The translations under genes and the position numbers were made by a program. A stretch of DNA of 37,753 nt from an uncultured Actinomycetes bacterium. GTDB taxonomy: Bacteria > Actinomycetota > Actinomycetes > Nanopelagicales > Nanopelagicaceae. Under the pieces are notes generated by a model, which did not search any database, had not been told where the DNA came from, and worked only from the letters and a program-made list of their open reading frames with translations. Location of the stretch: NCBI GenBank assembly GCA_903850565.1, contig CAINLV010000107.1, positions 1 through 37,753 of the forward strand, in the 5' to 3' direction. How positions within the stretch are numbered: the stretch's first letter is position 1; each line of letters begins with the position of its first letter. Shown piece after piece: positions 16,933 through 25,990 of this stretch.

Positions 16933-17685
16933 ATGCGTATGAACCGGGGATTGACGACTGCCCTTTTAGCCACAGCGGGCGTTGCCACGCTTTCTTCGTG
17001 TTCCAGTTCCAATATTTCTGGACTGGGATATGAGAAAGGGCTATCCAGCGTGAACGATGTTTCGCTTCCTTTATGGCAAGGCGTGTGGATTACCGCTGGC
17101 ATTGTGGGCGTCGTCACAGCAATTTTGATTTTATGGCCTGCGGTATTTCATCGAAAGAAGAATGATGAATTTCCAAAGCAGACGCGGTACAACGTACCGA
17201 CCGAAGTTGCCTACACCGTTATTCCATTCATCATCGTTGCGGTTCTTTTTGCTTACACCGCTCGCGATGAATCTCGGATCACAAAAGTTACTCCAGCAGC
17301 GCAGGCCAAACACAGCATCACGGTTAATTCGATTCAGTGGTCATGGCAGTTCACTTACGATGATGCGCATGCAGGAAACAAAGGCACCATCACTGGAACT
17401 CCAGCACATCCACCTACTTTGGTTCTGCCACAAGGCGAGAAAGTCCGTTTCACACTAACCTCAACAGATGTGGTTCATGGTTTCTGGATTCCGGCTTTTA
17501 TGATTCAGATGCAGAACTTGCCTAACGTGACTAATCATCTTGAGTTTTCGGCAAATAAGTTAGGTACTTATCCTGGACGTTGCAACATTCTCTGCGGGCG
17601 CAATCATTCACAGATGCTCTTCACTGTGAAGGTAGTAACTCCTGCTCAATATCAGGATTATCTCAACACCCTTAAGGCGGCCTAA
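16933..17685 (+). CDS. ctaC: Cytochrome c oxidase subunit II
   Basis: Subunit II of aa3 oxidase, about 250 residues, accepting electrons from the cytochrome bcc complex through CuA. It has a lipoprotein signal peptide with lipobox LSSC (about residues 20-23), two membrane helices ([20 protein letters not shown] and [20 protein letters not shown]), then the cupredoxin domain. CuA ligands seen are His in VVHGFW and Cys, Cys, His, Met in [12 protein letters not shown]. The usual Glu of CxExC is Ile here. ATG 16933 is chosen over longer openings because the signal peptide begins there and a -10 lies six bases upstream. It leads ctaD and ctaF in one operon. Confidence 0.93.
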   Translation: MRMNRGLTTALLATAGVATLSSCSSSNISGLGYEKGLSSVNDVSLPLWQGVWITAGIVGVVTAILILWPAVFHRKKNDEFPKQTRYNVPTEVAYTVIPFIIVAVLFAYTARDESRITKVTPAAQAKHSITVNSIQWSWQFTYDDAHAGNKGTITGTPAHPPTLVLPQGEKVRFTLTSTDVVHGFWIPAFMIQMQNLPNVTNHLEFSANKLGTYPGRCNILCGRNHSQMLFTVKVVTPAQYQDYLNTLKAA

Positions 17686-17687
17686 TC

Positions 17688-19352
17688 ATGACTATATATG
17701 CTGAGCCATCAGTAGCGACGGCATCTCTTCCTGCTGTCATTCCAACGAAAAAGGGAAAACTTTTCGTCAAGTGGGTTACTTCCACCGATCATAAAACCAT
17801 CGGGTATATGTATCTGATCACTTCCTTTGTCTGGTTCTTGATTGCCGGTGTTTTGGCGTTGATGTTGCGAGCTGAATTAGCTAGGCCAGGTCTGCAATTC
17901 CTGAGCAATGAGCAGTACAACCAGATCTTCACCATGCATGGAACGGTTATGTTGTTGATGTTTGCAACGCCGCTCTTCGCCGGATTCGCTAACGTCATCA
18001 TGCCATTGCAAATTGGAGCGGCCGACGTTGCGTTCCCTCGTTTAAATATGCTCTCTTACTGGTTGTATCTCTTCGGTGGAACTATGGCCTTCTGCGGCTT
18101 CCTAGCCCCTGGCGGAGCCGCTTCCTTCGGTTGGACTGCATATGCACCCCTTGCTAATTCGCAGTACTCACCAGGCATAGGCGGAGATCTCTGGGTCATT
18201 GGTTTAGCCCTAGGTGGCGTCGGAACAATTCTTACTGGCGTTAATTTCATTACAACAATTTTCACCATGCGTGCTCCTGGAATGACTATGTTCCGAATGT
18301 CGATCTTTACCTGGAACGTTCTGTTAACTTCAATCTTGGTTCTTCTTGCCTTCCCGCCTCTAGCCGCTGCTTTCCTGGGCTTGGAGTCGGATCGACTTTT
18401 TGGCTCGCATATCTTTGACCCCGCCAATGGTGGAGCAATGTTGTGGCAACATTTATTCTGGTTCTTCGGACATCCTGAGGTTTATATTTTGGCGCTGCCG
18501 TTCTTCGGAATAGCTACTGAAATTCTTCCAGTCTTTAGTCGCAAACCGATCTTTGGTTACAAGGGATTGATTGCTGCCACCATTGGTATCGCGGCACTGT
18601 CGGTTTCAGTCTGGGCCCACCATATGTTCGCTAGCGGACAAGTTCTCTTGCCGTTCTTCTCCTTTATGACTTTCTTGATCGGTGTACCGACCGGAGTGAA
18701 ATTCTTCAACTGGATTGGCACTATGTGGCGGGGTTCTGTCACTTTTGAAACTCCGATGCTGTGGGTTATGGGCTTTCTCATTACCTTCCTCTTCGGTGGC
18801 TTAACTGGAATTATGTTGGCAAGTCCGCCAATGGACTTTGCCGTGTCAGCTTCCTATTTCGTCGTTGCGCACTTCCATTATGTACTTTTTGGAACTGTGG
18901 TCTTTGCGATGTTTGCTGGCTTTTACTTCTGGTGGCCCAAGTTCACCGGTCATATGCTCAACGAACGTCTGGGAAAAATCCATTTCTGGACGCTCTTCTT
19001 TGGCTTCCATTTAACTTTCTTGGTCCAACACTGGTTGGGAATTAAAGGAATGCCTCGTCGATATGCTGACTATTTGGCAACAGATGGATTTACTACCATG
19101 AATACCATTTCAACCATTGGTTCATTCCTCTTGGCCTTGTCGATGATTCCGTTCTTCATCAACATTTGGATTACTCGCAACAGCCCTAAAGTCACAGTGG
19201 ACGACCCATGGGGTTATGGTTGTTCGTTGGAGTGGGCAACATCTTGTCCGCCACCACGACACAACTTTTTGTCGATTCCTAGAATTCGAAGTGAACGCCC
19301 AGCCTTCGACCTTCACTATCCTCACATGGCGCATACTGACGAGGGGCACTAA
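17688..19352 (+). CDS. ctaD: Cytochrome c oxidase subunit I
   Basis: The 554-residue catalytic subunit, about twelve membrane helices. Haem a and a3/CuB ligands are present: [21 protein letters not shown] (CuB His, cross-linked Tyr and the gating Glu), AHHMFASG and [11 protein letters not shown]. The D-channel Asp ([11 protein letters not shown]) and K-channel Lys (PTGVKFF) are kept, so proton pumping looks intact. Next to the haem propionates, the usual Mg/Mn ligands before YFVVAHFHY read S-A-S, so the aspartate common in relatives is Ala (18849-18851). GGCGG precedes ATG 17688, two bases after ctaC. The C-terminal [15 protein letters not shown] is typical of actinobacterial CtaD. Confidence 0.95.
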   Translation: MTIYAEPSVATASLPAVIPTKKGKLFVKWVTSTDHKTIGYMYLITSFVWFLIAGVLALMLRAELARPGLQFLSNEQYNQIFTMHGTVMLLMFATPLFAGFANVIMPLQIGAADVAFPRLNMLSYWLYLFGGTMAFCGFLAPGGAASFGWTAYAPLANSQYSPGIGGDLWVIGLALGGVGTILTGVNFITTIFTMRAPGMTMFRMSIFTWNVLLTSILVLLAFPPLAAAFLGLESDRLFGSHIFDPANGGAMLWQHLFWFFGHPEVYILALPFFGIATEILPVFSRKPIFGYKGLIAATIGIAALSVSVWAHHMFASGQVLLPFFSFMTFLIGVPTGVKFFNWIGTMWRGSVTFETPMLWVMGFLITFLFGGLTGIMLASPPMDFAVSASYFVVAHFHYVLFGTVVFAMFAGFYFWWPKFTGHMLNERLGKIHFWTLFFGFHLTFLVQHWLGIKGMPRRYADYLATDGFTTMNTISTIGSFLLALSMIPFFINIWITRNSPKVTVDDPWGYGCSLEWATSCPPPRHNFLSIPRIRSERPAFDLHYPHMAHTDEGH

Positions 19353-19354
19353 CA

Positions 19355-19762
19355 ATGAAACTTGGCTGGAAACTCTTTCTTGGGCTTTCAATTTTTTACG
19401 CAATCATGACCGTGATCTATTACGGCGTTGGTGGCGAAGCCGTAGGAATCGCATGCATCTCGCTAAGTTCAGGCTTAGCCGCGCTTATTGCCTTCTATTT
19501 CTGGTTTAGTTCGAAGCGAACCGGCGGGATCCTTCCTGAAGACAATATGACTGGCGAAATTGCCGATGGCGCCGGAGATCTGGGTTTCTACTCACCTCAC
19601 TCATGGTGGCCATTGCCAGTCGCTCTCTCAGCAATTGCTGCCGGATTAGGGTTACTTATCGGTTGGTGGCTCACATTGATCGCCATCGGTGCGCTACTGA
19701 TCAGCATTCTTGGTTTCGTTCTGGAATATGAAAAACCAAGTGTCGAAGTTGGCACTCACTAA
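19355..19762 (+). CDS. ctaF: Cytochrome c oxidase subunit IV, actinobacterial type
   Basis: A 135-residue membrane protein with four helices in two pairs (about 4-24, 30-50, 84-104, 106-126), matching the small actinobacterial CtaF subunit that packs against the oxidase core. The loop SSKRTGGILPEDNMTGEIAD between the pairs is a family landmark. The gene starts two bases after ctaD with GAGGGG eight bases before its ATG, and ends the operon before a strong hairpin terminator. Confidence 0.9.
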   Translation: MKLGWKLFLGLSIFYAIMTVIYYGVGGEAVGIACISLSSGLAALIAFYFWFSSKRTGGILPEDNMTGEIADGAGDLGFYSPHSWWPLPVALSAIAAGLGLLIGWWLTLIAIGALLISILGFVLEYEKPSVEVGTH

Positions 19763-19778
19763 GGCCTCACCGGAATTT

Positions 19779-19820
19779 AGCCCCGACTCATGATTAATTA
19801 CTTGAGTGGGGGCTTTTTCT
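19779..19820 (+). terminator. Rho-independent terminator of ctaCDF
   Basis: AGCCCC-G-ACTCA (19779-19790) pairs with TGAGT-G-GGGGCT (19803-19814): eleven pairs around one G-G mismatch, loop of 12, followed by a T run (19814-19818). The stop codon of the convergent GNAT gene lies in the loop. The opposite strand lacks a good U tract. Confidence 0.85.
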
Positions 19821-20301
19821 TTGCCAATTCTTGAAGGGGTTGGTCGCTGACTCGGTAGACAGTCCAGGTATCCATGGCAATAGCACCGAAGGATTTGTAG
19901 AACTCAATAGCTGGCTCATTCCAATCCAAGACCCACCACTGGAAGCGACCGTATCCATTTTCGGTACAGATCTGTGCCAAGCGTTGTAACAAGGCCTTAC
20001 CTAGGCCCTGGCCACGGAATTGGGGCTTCACAAAGAGATCTTCCAGATAGATACCATGCTTGCCTTGCCAGGTGGAATAGTTCAAGAACCAGATGGCAAA
20101 ACCAGCAACTTCACCGCCACTTTCCACGATCTCGCAGAAGACCTTGGGCTGGCTTCCAAAAAAGTCCCGTTCGATTTGTGCCAAGGAGATCTCCACTTGC
20201 TCGGGCGCCTTTTCGTAAAGTGCCAGAGCGTGAATTAACTCGAGAATAACGCGAGCATCTGCTGGAGTTGCCGAACGGATTGAGGGAGTGGAACTAGTGA
20301 T
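19798..20301 (-). CDS. GNAT acetyltransferase without a canonical start for its full domain
   Basis: GNAT-fold acetyltransferase with the acetyl-CoA motif DLFVKPQFRGQGLGKALLQR and the C-terminal DWNEPAIEFYKSFGA. The first ATG/GTG/TTG in frame is GTG 20196, but the conserved N-terminal strand and helix of the fold (SIRSATPADARVILELIHAL, then YEKAPE) are encoded upstream in the same frame, back to a TAG inside the qcrB end. That stretch has no ATG, GTG or TTG. The only well-placed candidate is ATC at 20301, five bases after AGAAGG and overlapping the qcrB stop region; I list the gene from there. The conventional annotation would be 19798-20196 (132 residues). Acceptor unknown. Confidence 0.7.
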   Translation of the reverse strand: MTSSTPSIRSATPADARVILELIHALALYEKAPEQVEISLAQIERDFFGSQPKVFCEIVESGGEVAGFAIWFLNYSTWQGKHGIYLEDLFVKPQFRGQGLGKALLQRLAQICTENGYGRFQWWVLDWNEPAIEFYKSFGAIAMDTWTVYRVSDQPLQELAKKKPPLK

Positions 20302-21889
20302 GTCCGCCTTCTAACTCTTTTGCCTCAGTCTCTGTAGGCGTTTGAATTTGCTCGGCGTTCGCCTGGCTCATTCGAGCACGTAATTTAGCTTTCAGGCCCT
20401 TAGCGGCCGGAATACCGTTGCTATCGGCTGTTCCTAGCGCGAGAGCTTCTGGTTGTTCGTGTTGAGTCAATGTCCACGCCTTTTCGGCGGAGATTGGTTC
20501 ATGGATCTCTACGAATTCGCCATTGGCCATCATGACCAATCGACCGCTCTCTTTGCCATGCAAGACTAGATCTCGATCAGCGCGCTGTAACGATAAACAG
20601 ATTCGCTTGGTGATTACGAAAGCTATTGGAGGCAAGGTAAAGAGCCCGATGCGGGTGAACCACATGATGTCGTTAATAGTTAGGTGGAAATGGGTCGCGA
20701 TGATGTCGTTACCGCCATTGATGAGCGAGATCATGATGAAGGTAAGCGACATGACTCCAAGAGCGGTTCGGTTAGGAACATTTCTTGGACGATCTAGAAG
20801 ATGATGTTCGCGTTTATCTCCGGTAATCCAACTTTCAATAAATGGATAGAGCGCCATGCCGGTGAAGAGAATGCCCGGAAGAATTAATCCTGGAATAAGA
20901 ATGTTCCAGGAAATCGTGTGACCGAAGGCGTGAGTTTCAATCGGGGGAGACATACGAACCAAACCATCGAGCCAGCCCATATACCAGTCTGGTTGCGAAC
21001 CCGCGGAAATTTGCCCAGGAGTGTAAGGACCATACAGCCAGATTGGGTTGATAGATGCAACGGCACCGAGGAATGCGGTGATTCCAAAGACGATGAAGAA
21101 GAACCCGCCGGCTTTTGCCATATAAACGGGCATTAGTGGATATCCAACAACATTCTTTTCGGTTCTGCCTGGACCTGGATATTGGGTGTGCTTCTGATAC
21201 CAGACCAACATGAGGTGGATAGTGATCAGCGCCAAGAAGATTCCAGGCAGCAGCAAAATGTGCACCATGAAGATTCTTGGAATGAAGACATGTCCTGGGA
21301 ATGCTCCGCCGAAGGCGAAGAAGGCTAGGTAAGAACCAACAACTGGGATCGCTTGCAAGATCGCTTCAGCGATACGAATGCCGGTTCCAGAGAGCAGATC
21401 GTCGGGGAGGGAATAGCCCAAGAATCCTTCGACAATTCCCAAAGTCACAAGTCCGACTCCGATTAACCAGTTGAATTCGCGTGGCTTACGGAAGGCACCA
21501 GTAAAGAAGACGCGCAACAGGTGAACGACGATCGCTGCCATAAAGAGTAAAGCGGCCCAGTGGTGAATTTGGCGCATAAGCAATCCACCACGAATATCAA
21601 AAGAGATATGCAATGTGGACGCATAAGCTGCCGACATCGGCACATTGCTTAGCGGCGCATAACTTCCGGTGTAAATAACGTCTTGTTGTGATGGAACAAA
21701 CCAGAAGGTAAGAAAAACTCCAGAGAGCAACAAGATAATAAATGAATAGAGCGCAATTTCGCCCAACATGAAGGACCAATGGTCGGGAAATACTTTGGTG
21801 AGGTTCTTCTTCAGCCATTTGGCTGCGCCAGTTCGATCGTCAACATAGCCGGCTACATTTCCAGCGACTCTTTCTTTACTACTACTCAT
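20294..21889 (-). CDS. qcrB: Cytochrome bcc complex cytochrome b subunit
   Basis: A 531-residue diheme cytochrome b of the actinobacterial menaquinol:cytochrome c oxidoreductase. Haem b ligands lie in the helices MRQIHHWAALLFMAAIVVHL and FMVHILLLPGIFLALITIHL. The quinol-site motif appears as PDWY (SQPDWYMGWLDG), the usual actinobacterial form. About eight or nine membrane helices fill residues 45-420, followed by a soluble C-terminal extension of about 100 residues, typical of this branch. Its ATG overlaps the Rieske stop by four bases (ATGA). Confidence 0.95.
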   Translation of the reverse strand: MSSSKERVAGNVAGYVDDRTGAAKWLKKNLTKVFPDHWSFMLGEIALYSFIILLLSGVFLTFWFVPSQQDVIYTGSYAPLSNVPMSAAYASTLHISFDIRGGLLMRQIHHWAALLFMAAIVVHLLRVFFTGAFRKPREFNWLIGVGLVTLGIVEGFLGYSLPDDLLSGTGIRIAEAILQAIPVVGSYLAFFAFGGAFPGHVFIPRIFMVHILLLPGIFLALITIHLMLVWYQKHTQYPGPGRTEKNVVGYPLMPVYMAKAGGFFFIVFGITAFLGAVASINPIWLYGPYTPGQISAGSQPDWYMGWLDGLVRMSPPIETHAFGHTISWNILIPGLILPGILFTGMALYPFIESWITGDKREHHLLDRPRNVPNRTALGVMSLTFIMISLINGGNDIIATHFHLTINDIMWFTRIGLFTLPPIAFVITKRICLSLQRADRDLVLHGKESGRLVMMANGEFVEIHEPISAEKAWTLTQHEQPEALALGTADSNGIPAAKGLKAKLRARMSQANAEQIQTPTETEAKELEGGHH

Positions 21890-22878
21890 GAGGAGCGCTC
21901 CCAGAAACTAGGTCCAACAGGTTCTGTAAATGGTTGTTTTGCCACTAGATATCCATCTGCATCCAAGGTCAATGCCAATTGCGGCAATGGTCGGGCAGCT
22001 GGTCCAAAAATTACCTTCGCGGCTCTGGTCACATCAAAGGTGGATTGGTGACATGGGCAGAGTAAGTGCTTAGTTTGTTGTTCATAAAGAGCAACAGCGC
22101 AACCCATATGTGAACAGATTTTGGAAAATGCAATGATGCCATCGTGCGTCCAGGACAATCGTTCGGCGTTTAAATTGAAATCTTCTGGTCGAAGCCGAAT
22201 TAGGAGTACCGCATCCTTGCCAACATTTTCTAAGGTTCGTTCGGTTCCAGGAATTAACTCTGGAAGAACCTGGGCAACCGCGCCAACTTCTAGATCTGCA
22301 GGTTTGATGGGGCGATCACCTGGATCAGTGACCAAGCGAGTGCCGGCCTTCCAGCTAGTTGTCTCAAGTTGCTTCTTAGGCAATGGCCCGATGTCTCGCA
22401 AGAGAACAAGCGGAGAAAGCCCTACGAGTCCTAGTGCTACACCCATGGATCGTTTAATGAGAGTTCGTCGACCCAAACCGGCCATCGCGCCTTGTTCCTT
22501 AACGGTGGCAACAAAATCTGCGCGATCGCTCTCTGGTGATCGAAATTCGTGTCGCTCGGCAACTACTTCGCGATCGTCCATCAAAGTTTTACCCCAATGA
22601 ACTGCGGCCATTCCAATAAAGAATGTAGACATTGCTAGTCCAACACCTAAAAGTGCTTGTTGAACATTGGTGTCGCCCATGATCGGCAAGAAAACGAATT
22701 TGTTTGGCTTCACAAAGATATAAGAACCAATAAGTACGATGGTTCCAATTGCAGAGAGCGCGAAAAGGATTGCTACTTGTCGTTCCGCCTTCTTAGCGGC
22801 AGCAGGATCGGTATCTGCTTTGCGATGAATATGTTCTGGCAAACCAGGATCGGAAAACTTCTGGAGTTCGTTGCTCAC
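21886..22878 (-). CDS. qcrA: Cytochrome bcc complex Rieske iron-sulfur subunit
   Basis: A 330-residue Rieske protein of the actinobacterial type with three membrane helices (about 34-56, 72-98, 148-164) instead of one. The [2Fe-2S] site is CSHMGC followed by CPCHQS, giving the two Cys and two His ligands and the flanking disulfide. It moves electrons from menaquinol to the diheme cytochrome. It starts two bases after qcrC ends and overlaps qcrB, so translation is probably coupled. Confidence 0.95.
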   Translation of the reverse strand: MSNELQKFSDPGLPEHIHRKADTDPAAAKKAERQVAILFALSAIGTIVLIGSYIFVKPNKFVFLPIMGDTNVQQALLGVGLAMSTFFIGMAAVHWGKTLMDDREVVAERHEFRSPESDRADFVATVKEQGAMAGLGRRTLIKRSMGVALGLVGLSPLVLLRDIGPLPKKQLETTSWKAGTRLVTDPGDRPIKPADLEVGAVAQVLPELIPGTERTLENVGKDAVLLIRLRPEDFNLNAERLSWTHDGIIAFSKICSHMGCAVALYEQQTKHLLCPCHQSTFDVTRAAKVIFGPAARPLPQLALTLDADGYLVAKQPFTEPVGPSFWERSS

Positions 22879-22880
22879 GA

Positions 22881-23675
22881 CTATCTCGCCTTCATTGTTA
22901 GCCAGACTGCGACTCCGACTAGGAGACCCAATCCAAGTGTCCAGATAAGGAGACCTTCGGTTACTGGACCGACGCGTCCGAGTGATGCACCGCCCAAACT
23001 TGGTTCATTCTGCGCGGCCTTAATCCATTTAATAATCGATAGTTTTTCCGAGGGCGTAATTGTTTTGTCGGAAAATACTGGCATTGATTGTGGGCCAGTG
23101 ATCATCGCTTCATAAATTTGTTTTGGTTCTACGCCCATAAGTGTGGGGGCATATTTTCCAAGCGACAAGGCGCCACCTTGGGCAGCAAAGTTATGACACA
23201 TTGCGCAGTTGGTTCGGAAAAGTTCTCCGCCTTGGGCAACATTTCCATCTCGCTCAAATGTGAGTTGCTCATTTGTTACTGATGCAGGTCCAGGCGCTAA
23301 AGAGGCCACATACGCGGCTAATGCGGCGGTTTCTGCTTCAGTATAGGCAGGCTTCTTACGCATAGCCTGCTGGCTCATATCTGCCATCGGCATTCGACCA
23401 GTACCAACTTGGAAATCAACAGAAGCTGCACCCACGCCGATTAAGGAAGGAGCAATGGATCCACCTTCTGCGTTAAGTCCGTGGCAGGAAGAGCAACCCC
23501 GTGCGAAGATTTGTTTTCCTTCTTCGATTAAGGTGCTTTGCGAAGTTACTGCCATGTGTTGGGCATTTGGTAATGCGCTGGCGATGGAGAAAGTTGTTCC
23601 CAATGAGATCAAGGCCGCAATAATTAGTGCCGGCGCTGCAAACTTGTGGCGTCGATAGCGTGAGAGTTTTTTCAT
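22881..23675 (-). CDS. qcrC: Cytochrome bcc complex diheme cytochrome c
   Basis: A 264-residue membrane-anchored diheme cytochrome c. An N-terminal signal/anchor (APALIIAALISLGTTFSIA) is followed by two haem c sites, CSSCHG (about residue 60) and CAMCHN (about residue 157), and a C-terminal helix (LIWTLGLGLLVGVAVWLTM). Two haems in one subunit let the bcc complex pass electrons directly to the aa3 oxidase as a supercomplex, without a soluble cytochrome c. It follows ctaE by 19 bases; no clear ribosome binding site is seen before ATG 23675. Confidence 0.95.
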   Translation of the reverse strand: MKKLSRYRRHKFAAPALIIAALISLGTTFSIASALPNAQHMAVTSQSTLIEEGKQIFARGCSSCHGLNAEGGSIAPSLIGVGAASVDFQVGTGRMPMADMSQQAMRKKPAYTEAETAALAAYVASLAPGPASVTNEQLTFERDGNVAQGGELFRTNCAMCHNFAAQGGALSLGKYAPTLMGVEPKQIYEAMITGPQSMPVFSDKTITPSEKLSIIKWIKAAQNEPSLGGASLGRVGPVTEGLLIWTLGLGLLVGVAVWLTMKAR

Positions 23676-23694
23676 TTAATGTATTGGCCCAATC

Positions 23695-24321
23695 TCACTT
23701 GATGAGGTAAATCGCGGAAAAGAGAGCAATCCATACGATGTCCACAAAGTGCCAGTAGTAAGAGACAACAATTGCGGTGGTGGCTTGCGAGTGGCCAAAT
23801 TTCTTAGCCTTTGCGATACGAATCAACACGATGAGGAAGGCGATCAGACCACCAGTAACGTGTAATCCATGGAAGCCAGTCGTTATGTAAAAAACTGAAC
23901 CATATGCGCGCGATGAAAGTGAAAGTCCTTCATGAACCAGATTCGCATACTCGTAGACTTGTCCACCAATAAAGAAGGCGCCCATTAAAAATGTGAGCGC
24001 AAACCATTCGCGCATTCCCCATTTTGATATTTGGTACAGCGCACCGGTTCGTTTTGGCTGAAAACGCTCCGCTGCGAATACACCAAATTGGCAAGTCACA
24101 GAGGAGAGCACCAGAACTGTCGTGTTGATCGCGGCAAAATGCACATTGAGCATGCCGGTTGATTCCAACCAAACTTTCGGTCCTTGTACTGCGCGTGTTG
24201 TGAAGTACATCGCAAAAAGTGCAGCGAAGAACATCAATTCGGAGGAGAGCCATACGATCGTGCCGACGGCGACTATGTTGGGTCGGGTCAGTTTTCCTGG
24301 AGTTGCTGCCATTGTGGTCAC
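23695..24321 (-). CDS. ctaE: Cytochrome c oxidase subunit III
   Basis: A 208-residue, five-helix oxidase subunit III of the short actinobacterial form, beginning near [20 protein letters not shown] and ending with [17 protein letters not shown]. The HGLHVTGGL helix is a family landmark. It heads the ctaE-qcrCAB operon, an order conserved in Actinobacteria. Start: GTG 24321 has AATAAT six bases upstream, a leaderless pattern; ATG 24312 is an alternative. Confidence 0.94.
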   Translation of the reverse strand: MTTMAATPGKLTRPNIVAVGTIVWLSSELMFFAALFAMYFTTRAVQGPKVWLESTGMLNVHFAAINTTVLVLSSVTCQFGVFAAERFQPKRTGALYQISKWGMREWFALTFLMGAFFIGGQVYEYANLVHEGLSLSSRAYGSVFYITTGFHGLHVTGGLIAFLIVLIRIAKAKKFGHSQATTAIVVSYYWHFVDIVWIALFSAIYLIK

Positions 24322-24327
24322 GCGGGC

Positions 24328-24333
24328 ATTATT
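24328..24333 (-). promoter_or_regulatory. -10 element of the ctaE-qcrCAB operon
   Basis: AATAAT lies six bases before the GTG at 24321. Confidence 0.4.
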
Positions 24334-24479
24334 CCCGATTTCTGGGAAAAAGAGGATTTCTAGGGCCCTTGAGCGAGCCGCGCTCGTGGGTGAGACTTAT
24401 CACGCAGGAAAGAACTGCCCCAGCCACTTTCTCGGCGGAGTTCGATCGAAGTTCGGGGGAGTACCGGGAGAAATAAGGT

Positions 24480-24485
24480 TAGAAT
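24480..24485 (+). promoter_or_regulatory. -10 element of the receiver-like gene
   Basis: TAGAAT lies eight bases before the ATG at 24494, with no ribosome binding site between. Confidence 0.45.
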
Positions 24486-24493
24486 AACCAACC

Positions 24494-24901
24494 ATGAGCA
24501 CCCCATTAATTGTGGTTTATTCGGATGATTCCAGCGTACGAGCCAGCGTGAGTGCGGCTCTAGGCAAGCAGGTTGCGGCCGATTTAGGCGAACATGAAAT
24601 TGTGGAATTCGCTACTGGGCCAGCGCTGCGCACATTTATCGATAGCAAAAAGGCGATTTCGCTCTTTATTTTGGATGGCGAGGCGGTCCCTGAAGGCGGA
24701 ATGGGCATTGCCCGAGCGCTAAAAGATGAACTTTTTCAATGCCCACCGGTTCTTCTGATCACTGGCCGAAGCGAAGATGCCTGGTTAGCTTCCTGGTCTC
24801 GTGCTGAAGCGGTCGTTATCCACCCAATTGACCCCTTTACCCTGGCTGGCCAAGTTGCCACGCTCTTACGCCAGCGCCTTGCCGTATCTGCTCAAAAGTA
24901 A
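24494..24901 (+). CDS. Stand-alone receiver-like (CheY-fold) protein
   Basis: A 135-residue protein that looks like a receiver domain without an output domain: an N-terminal acidic pair (VVYSDDSSVR), a central aspartate at a strand end (LFILDGEA, about residue 56), and a switch-like threonine (LLITGRSED). The position of the invariant lysine before proline reads His (VVIHPIDPF), so conventional phosphorylation is doubtful and it may be a pseudo-receiver. No histidine kinase is near. It starts leaderless, divergent from ctaE, and ends 33 bases before trpD, with which it may be cotranscribed. Confidence 0.65.
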   Translation: MSTPLIVVYSDDSSVRASVSAALGKQVAADLGEHEIVEFATGPALRTFIDSKKAISLFILDGEAVPEGGMGIARALKDELFQCPPVLLITGRSEDAWLASWSRAEAVVIHPIDPFTLAGQVATLLRQRLAVSAQK

Positions 24902-24934
24902 CCGCCTCTATCCATTAGCCTCGGGAGTTAACTC

Positions 24935-25990
24935 ATGAGCGATCTCTCCTGGAGCCTGATCGATGCCACTTTGGGTCAAAAGAGCGATCTCAGCGTGGAA
25001 CAAGCCCAATGGGCGATGAATCAAATTTTGACCGGCCAGGCCCAAGCGGCGGAAATTAAAAGCTTTTTAGTGGCCTTGAAGGCCAAAGGCGAATCAGCCC
25101 AAGAAGTCTCGGCACTGGTCGAGCAGATGTACGCCTTTGCCGCCCCAATAGATATTGGAGAACGCTGCGTGGATACCGTCGGAACGGGAGGTGACGGGGC
25201 TCACACCATCAATATCTCTACTACCGCCGCGATCATCACAACCGCCGCTGGCGCTCGGGTTATTAAGCATGGCAATCGCGCCGCATCCTCCAGATCGGGA
25301 GCTGCCGACCTACTCCAAGCCTTAGGGGTAGAGATAAACCTCAATGGAGCCGAGGTCGCCGAATCTGTTCGAAGGATTGGGCTGGGCTTTGCCTTCGCTC
25401 CGATCTTCCATCCAGCGATGCGCTTTGCCGGTCCGGCTCGGAAAGAGTTAGGCGTAGCCACCGTATTTAATATTTTAGGACCGCTGGCAAACCCAGCTCG
25501 GCCAAAGGCGGTTGCAATTGGAGTGGCTGATGAGCGAATGTTGCCGATAATGGCACAAGTTTTGGCAGATCGAGGTTGTGAAGGGTTCCTCTTCCGCGGT
25601 CACGATGGTTTGGATGAGCTTTCACTTTCTGGACCTTCGACAATCATTCAGATTCAAGATGGTCAGATGCATACTGAAATCTTCGACCCAAGCAATATTG
25701 GAATCGAACGTTCGCAGATCGAAGCGTTGGTTGGCGGTGATGCCGAGTTCAATGCCAATGTGACAAACCGAATTTTCGATGGCGAACAAGGCGCGCCTAG
25801 AGATGCAGTTCTCCTCAATGCCGCTGCAGCCATAGCCGCATTTAAGGGAGATTTCACTCTGGGAATTGAACAACAACTGGCAAATGGTTGGGTTAAAGCA
25901 ACTGCAGCGGTTGATTCAGGGGCAGCAAAGAATGTGTTGAATTCGTGGCGGACACTTACTCACGAATTGTTTGCTAATCGTTCCCAGTAA
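24935..25990 (+). CDS. trpD: Anthranilate phosphoribosyltransferase
   Basis: Adds the phosphoribosyl group of PRPP to anthranilate in tryptophan synthesis. Visible motifs are GTGGDGAHTINIST (from about residue 83, PRPP and Mg binding), KHGNRAASSRSGAADLLQALG (111-131, anthranilate site), and NILGPLANPARP. Length of 351 residues is normal. ATG 24935 is preceded by GGGAG at seven bases. Its 3' end overlaps the convergent exonuclease gene by 17 bases. No other trp gene lies in the window; trpD near ctaE and an exonuclease/GIY-YIG gene matches mycobacterial order. Confidence 0.95.
   Translation: MSDLSWSLIDATLGQKSDLSVEQAQWAMNQILTGQAQAAEIKSFLVALKAKGESAQEVSALVEQMYAFAAPIDIGERCVDTVGTGGDGAHTINISTTAAIITTAAGARVIKHGNRAASSRSGAADLLQALGVEINLNGAEVAESVRRIGLGFAFAPIFHPAMRFAGPARKELGVATVFNILGPLANPARPKAVAIGVADERMLPIMAQVLADRGCEGFLFRGHDGLDELSLSGPSTIIQIQDGQMHTEIFDPSNIGIERSQIEALVGGDAEFNANVTNRIFDGEQGAPRDAVLLNAAAAIAAFKGDFTLGIEQQLANGWVKATAAVDSGAAKNVLNSWRTLTHELFANRSQ

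Noticed and set aside
17688-19352. Loss of the K-channel lysine in CtaD (FETPMLW versus FKTPMLW)
   Set aside because: The K-channel lysine is the one in PTGVK, which is present; the FxTP position is a different residue.
24322-24493. Palindrome TTCGATCGAA (24441-24450) as an operator between ctaE and the receiver-like gene
   Set aside because: A single 10-base palindrome without a repeat partner or recognisable regulator is not enough to call.
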